A stretch of DNA of 31,242 nucleotides. Origin: Odoribacter sp. UBA944 (GTDB lineage Bacteria; Bacteroidota; Bacteroidia; Bacteroidales; Marinifilaceae). Below, piece after piece: positions 31,042-31,242 of this stretch. The translations under genes and the position numbers were made by a program. The stretch lies in contig DBDA01000008.1 of the NCBI GenBank assembly GCA_002293375.1, positions 131,523 through 162,764 of the forward strand. The letters run 5' to 3'. The notes below the pieces were generated by a model. That model saw only the letters and a list, made by a program, of their open reading frames with translations. It was not told the origin of the DNA and ran no database searches. Each line of letters starts with the position of its first letter. Position 1 is the stretch's first letter.

Positions 31042-31069
31042 CTTACCCTGGGTTGTACAGTTTCCCCTG

Positions 31070-31077
31070 CAAAAGTA
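31070..31077 (-). promoter_or_regulatory. -7 promoter element of the MarC-type gene
   Basis: TACTTTTG on the minus strand matches TAnnTTTG perfectly. No good -33 element was found at the expected spacing. It faces away from the promoter at 31181. Confidence 0.5.
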
Positions 31078-31180
31078 CGATTTTCAGCCGCATTTTTACA
31101 TGCACAGATGCGTTTTTCTTACTTGCCCGCTCCGTAGTGGAGTTCCTAACGTTACTTGGTAAGAATTCATGGTTTTTTCG

Positions 31181-31188
31181 TACATTTG
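31181..31188 (+). promoter_or_regulatory. -7 promoter element at the right edge
   Basis: TACATTTG is a perfect match to the Bacteroidetes -7 consensus. A TTG lies about 22 bases upstream. Only four bases separate it from the ATG at 31193, the same spacing as at dnaG. Confidence 0.5.
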
Positions 31189-31192
31189 CAAG

Positions 31193-31242
31193 ATGCTTTA
31201 CTATAGAAGAAAAATACTTTTAACTCGTAGTGCATTTAGGTA
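31193..31242 (+). CDS. Start of an unidentified gene, 3'-truncated by window edge
   Basis: An ATG directly after a promoter-like element opens a frame with no stop to the end of the window: MLYYRRKILLTRSAFR. The basic start with some hydrophobics would suit a short cytoplasmic or signal-like N-terminus. Sixteen residues are too few to assign a family, and the call rests mainly on the promoter position. Confidence 0.35.
   Translation, partial: MLYYRRKILLTRSAFR

Overview
The window looks like chromosomal DNA of a Bacteroidetes bacterium, probably order Bacteroidales. Evidence: the gene orders yceD-rpmF-fabH and rplM-rpsI-rpsB-tsf, Bacteroidetes-type promoter elements (TTTG, about 19 nt, TAnnTTTG) in front of several operons, few obvious Shine-Dalgarno sites, and a GG-leader peptide type known from Bacteroidales. 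I cannot assign genus or species. No tRNA, rRNA, CRISPR array, insertion sequence or phage gene was seen.

Layout. (1) 1-1202, plus: the end of an ABC transporter ATPase and its permease. (2) 1243-3189, plus: dnaG primase. (3) 3307-10762, plus: an efflux operon of TolC-like channel, lipoprotein adaptor, RND pump, a small PII-like protein and an ArnT-like glycosyltransferase. It ends at a bidirectional terminator. (4) 10837-13417, minus: rplM-rpsI-rpsB-tsf. (5) 13695-25534, minus: an 11.8-kb apparent operon for a secreted peptide system. (6) 25535-26576: about 1 kb without a convincing gene, holding the promoter of operon 5, a long stem-loop and the yceD promoter. (7) 26577-30399, plus: yceD-rpmF-fabH, a terminator, then two bactofilins, kdsB and a DedA/YqaA-type membrane protein. 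(8) 30448-31041, minus: a MarC-type membrane protein, followed by the first 50 bases of another plus-strand gene.

Region 5 is the most interesting. In transcription order it encodes a 656-residue fusion of a polypeptide-GalNAc-transferase-like domain to a degenerate LanC-like domain; a membrane protein joining an inactive C39-like domain, a VKOR domain and a DsbA-like thioredoxin; a Cys-rich precursor peptide with a Gly-Gly leader; a lipoprotein thioredoxin; a periplasmic TlpA-like thioredoxin; a second Cys-rich Gly-Gly precursor; and a complete type I export set (C39 peptidase/ABC transporter, HlyD-like adaptor, TolC-like channel). Both predicted mature peptides begin with a Ser/Thr/Pro/Gly-rich, mucin-like segment, followed by 6 or 7 cysteines. 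The simplest model is that the peptides are glycosylated in the cytoplasm, cleaved after Gly-Gly and exported, and oxidised to disulfides by the VKOR and thioredoxin proteins. No radical-SAM enzyme and no immunity gene were recognised. The function of the product (bacteriocin, signal or other) is unknown.

Both precursor genes share a conserved hairpin-bearing 5' element and a near-identical leader sequence, and each is followed by a very stable hairpin without a T-tract. This suggests duplication of a precursor cassette and special control of precursor mRNA levels.
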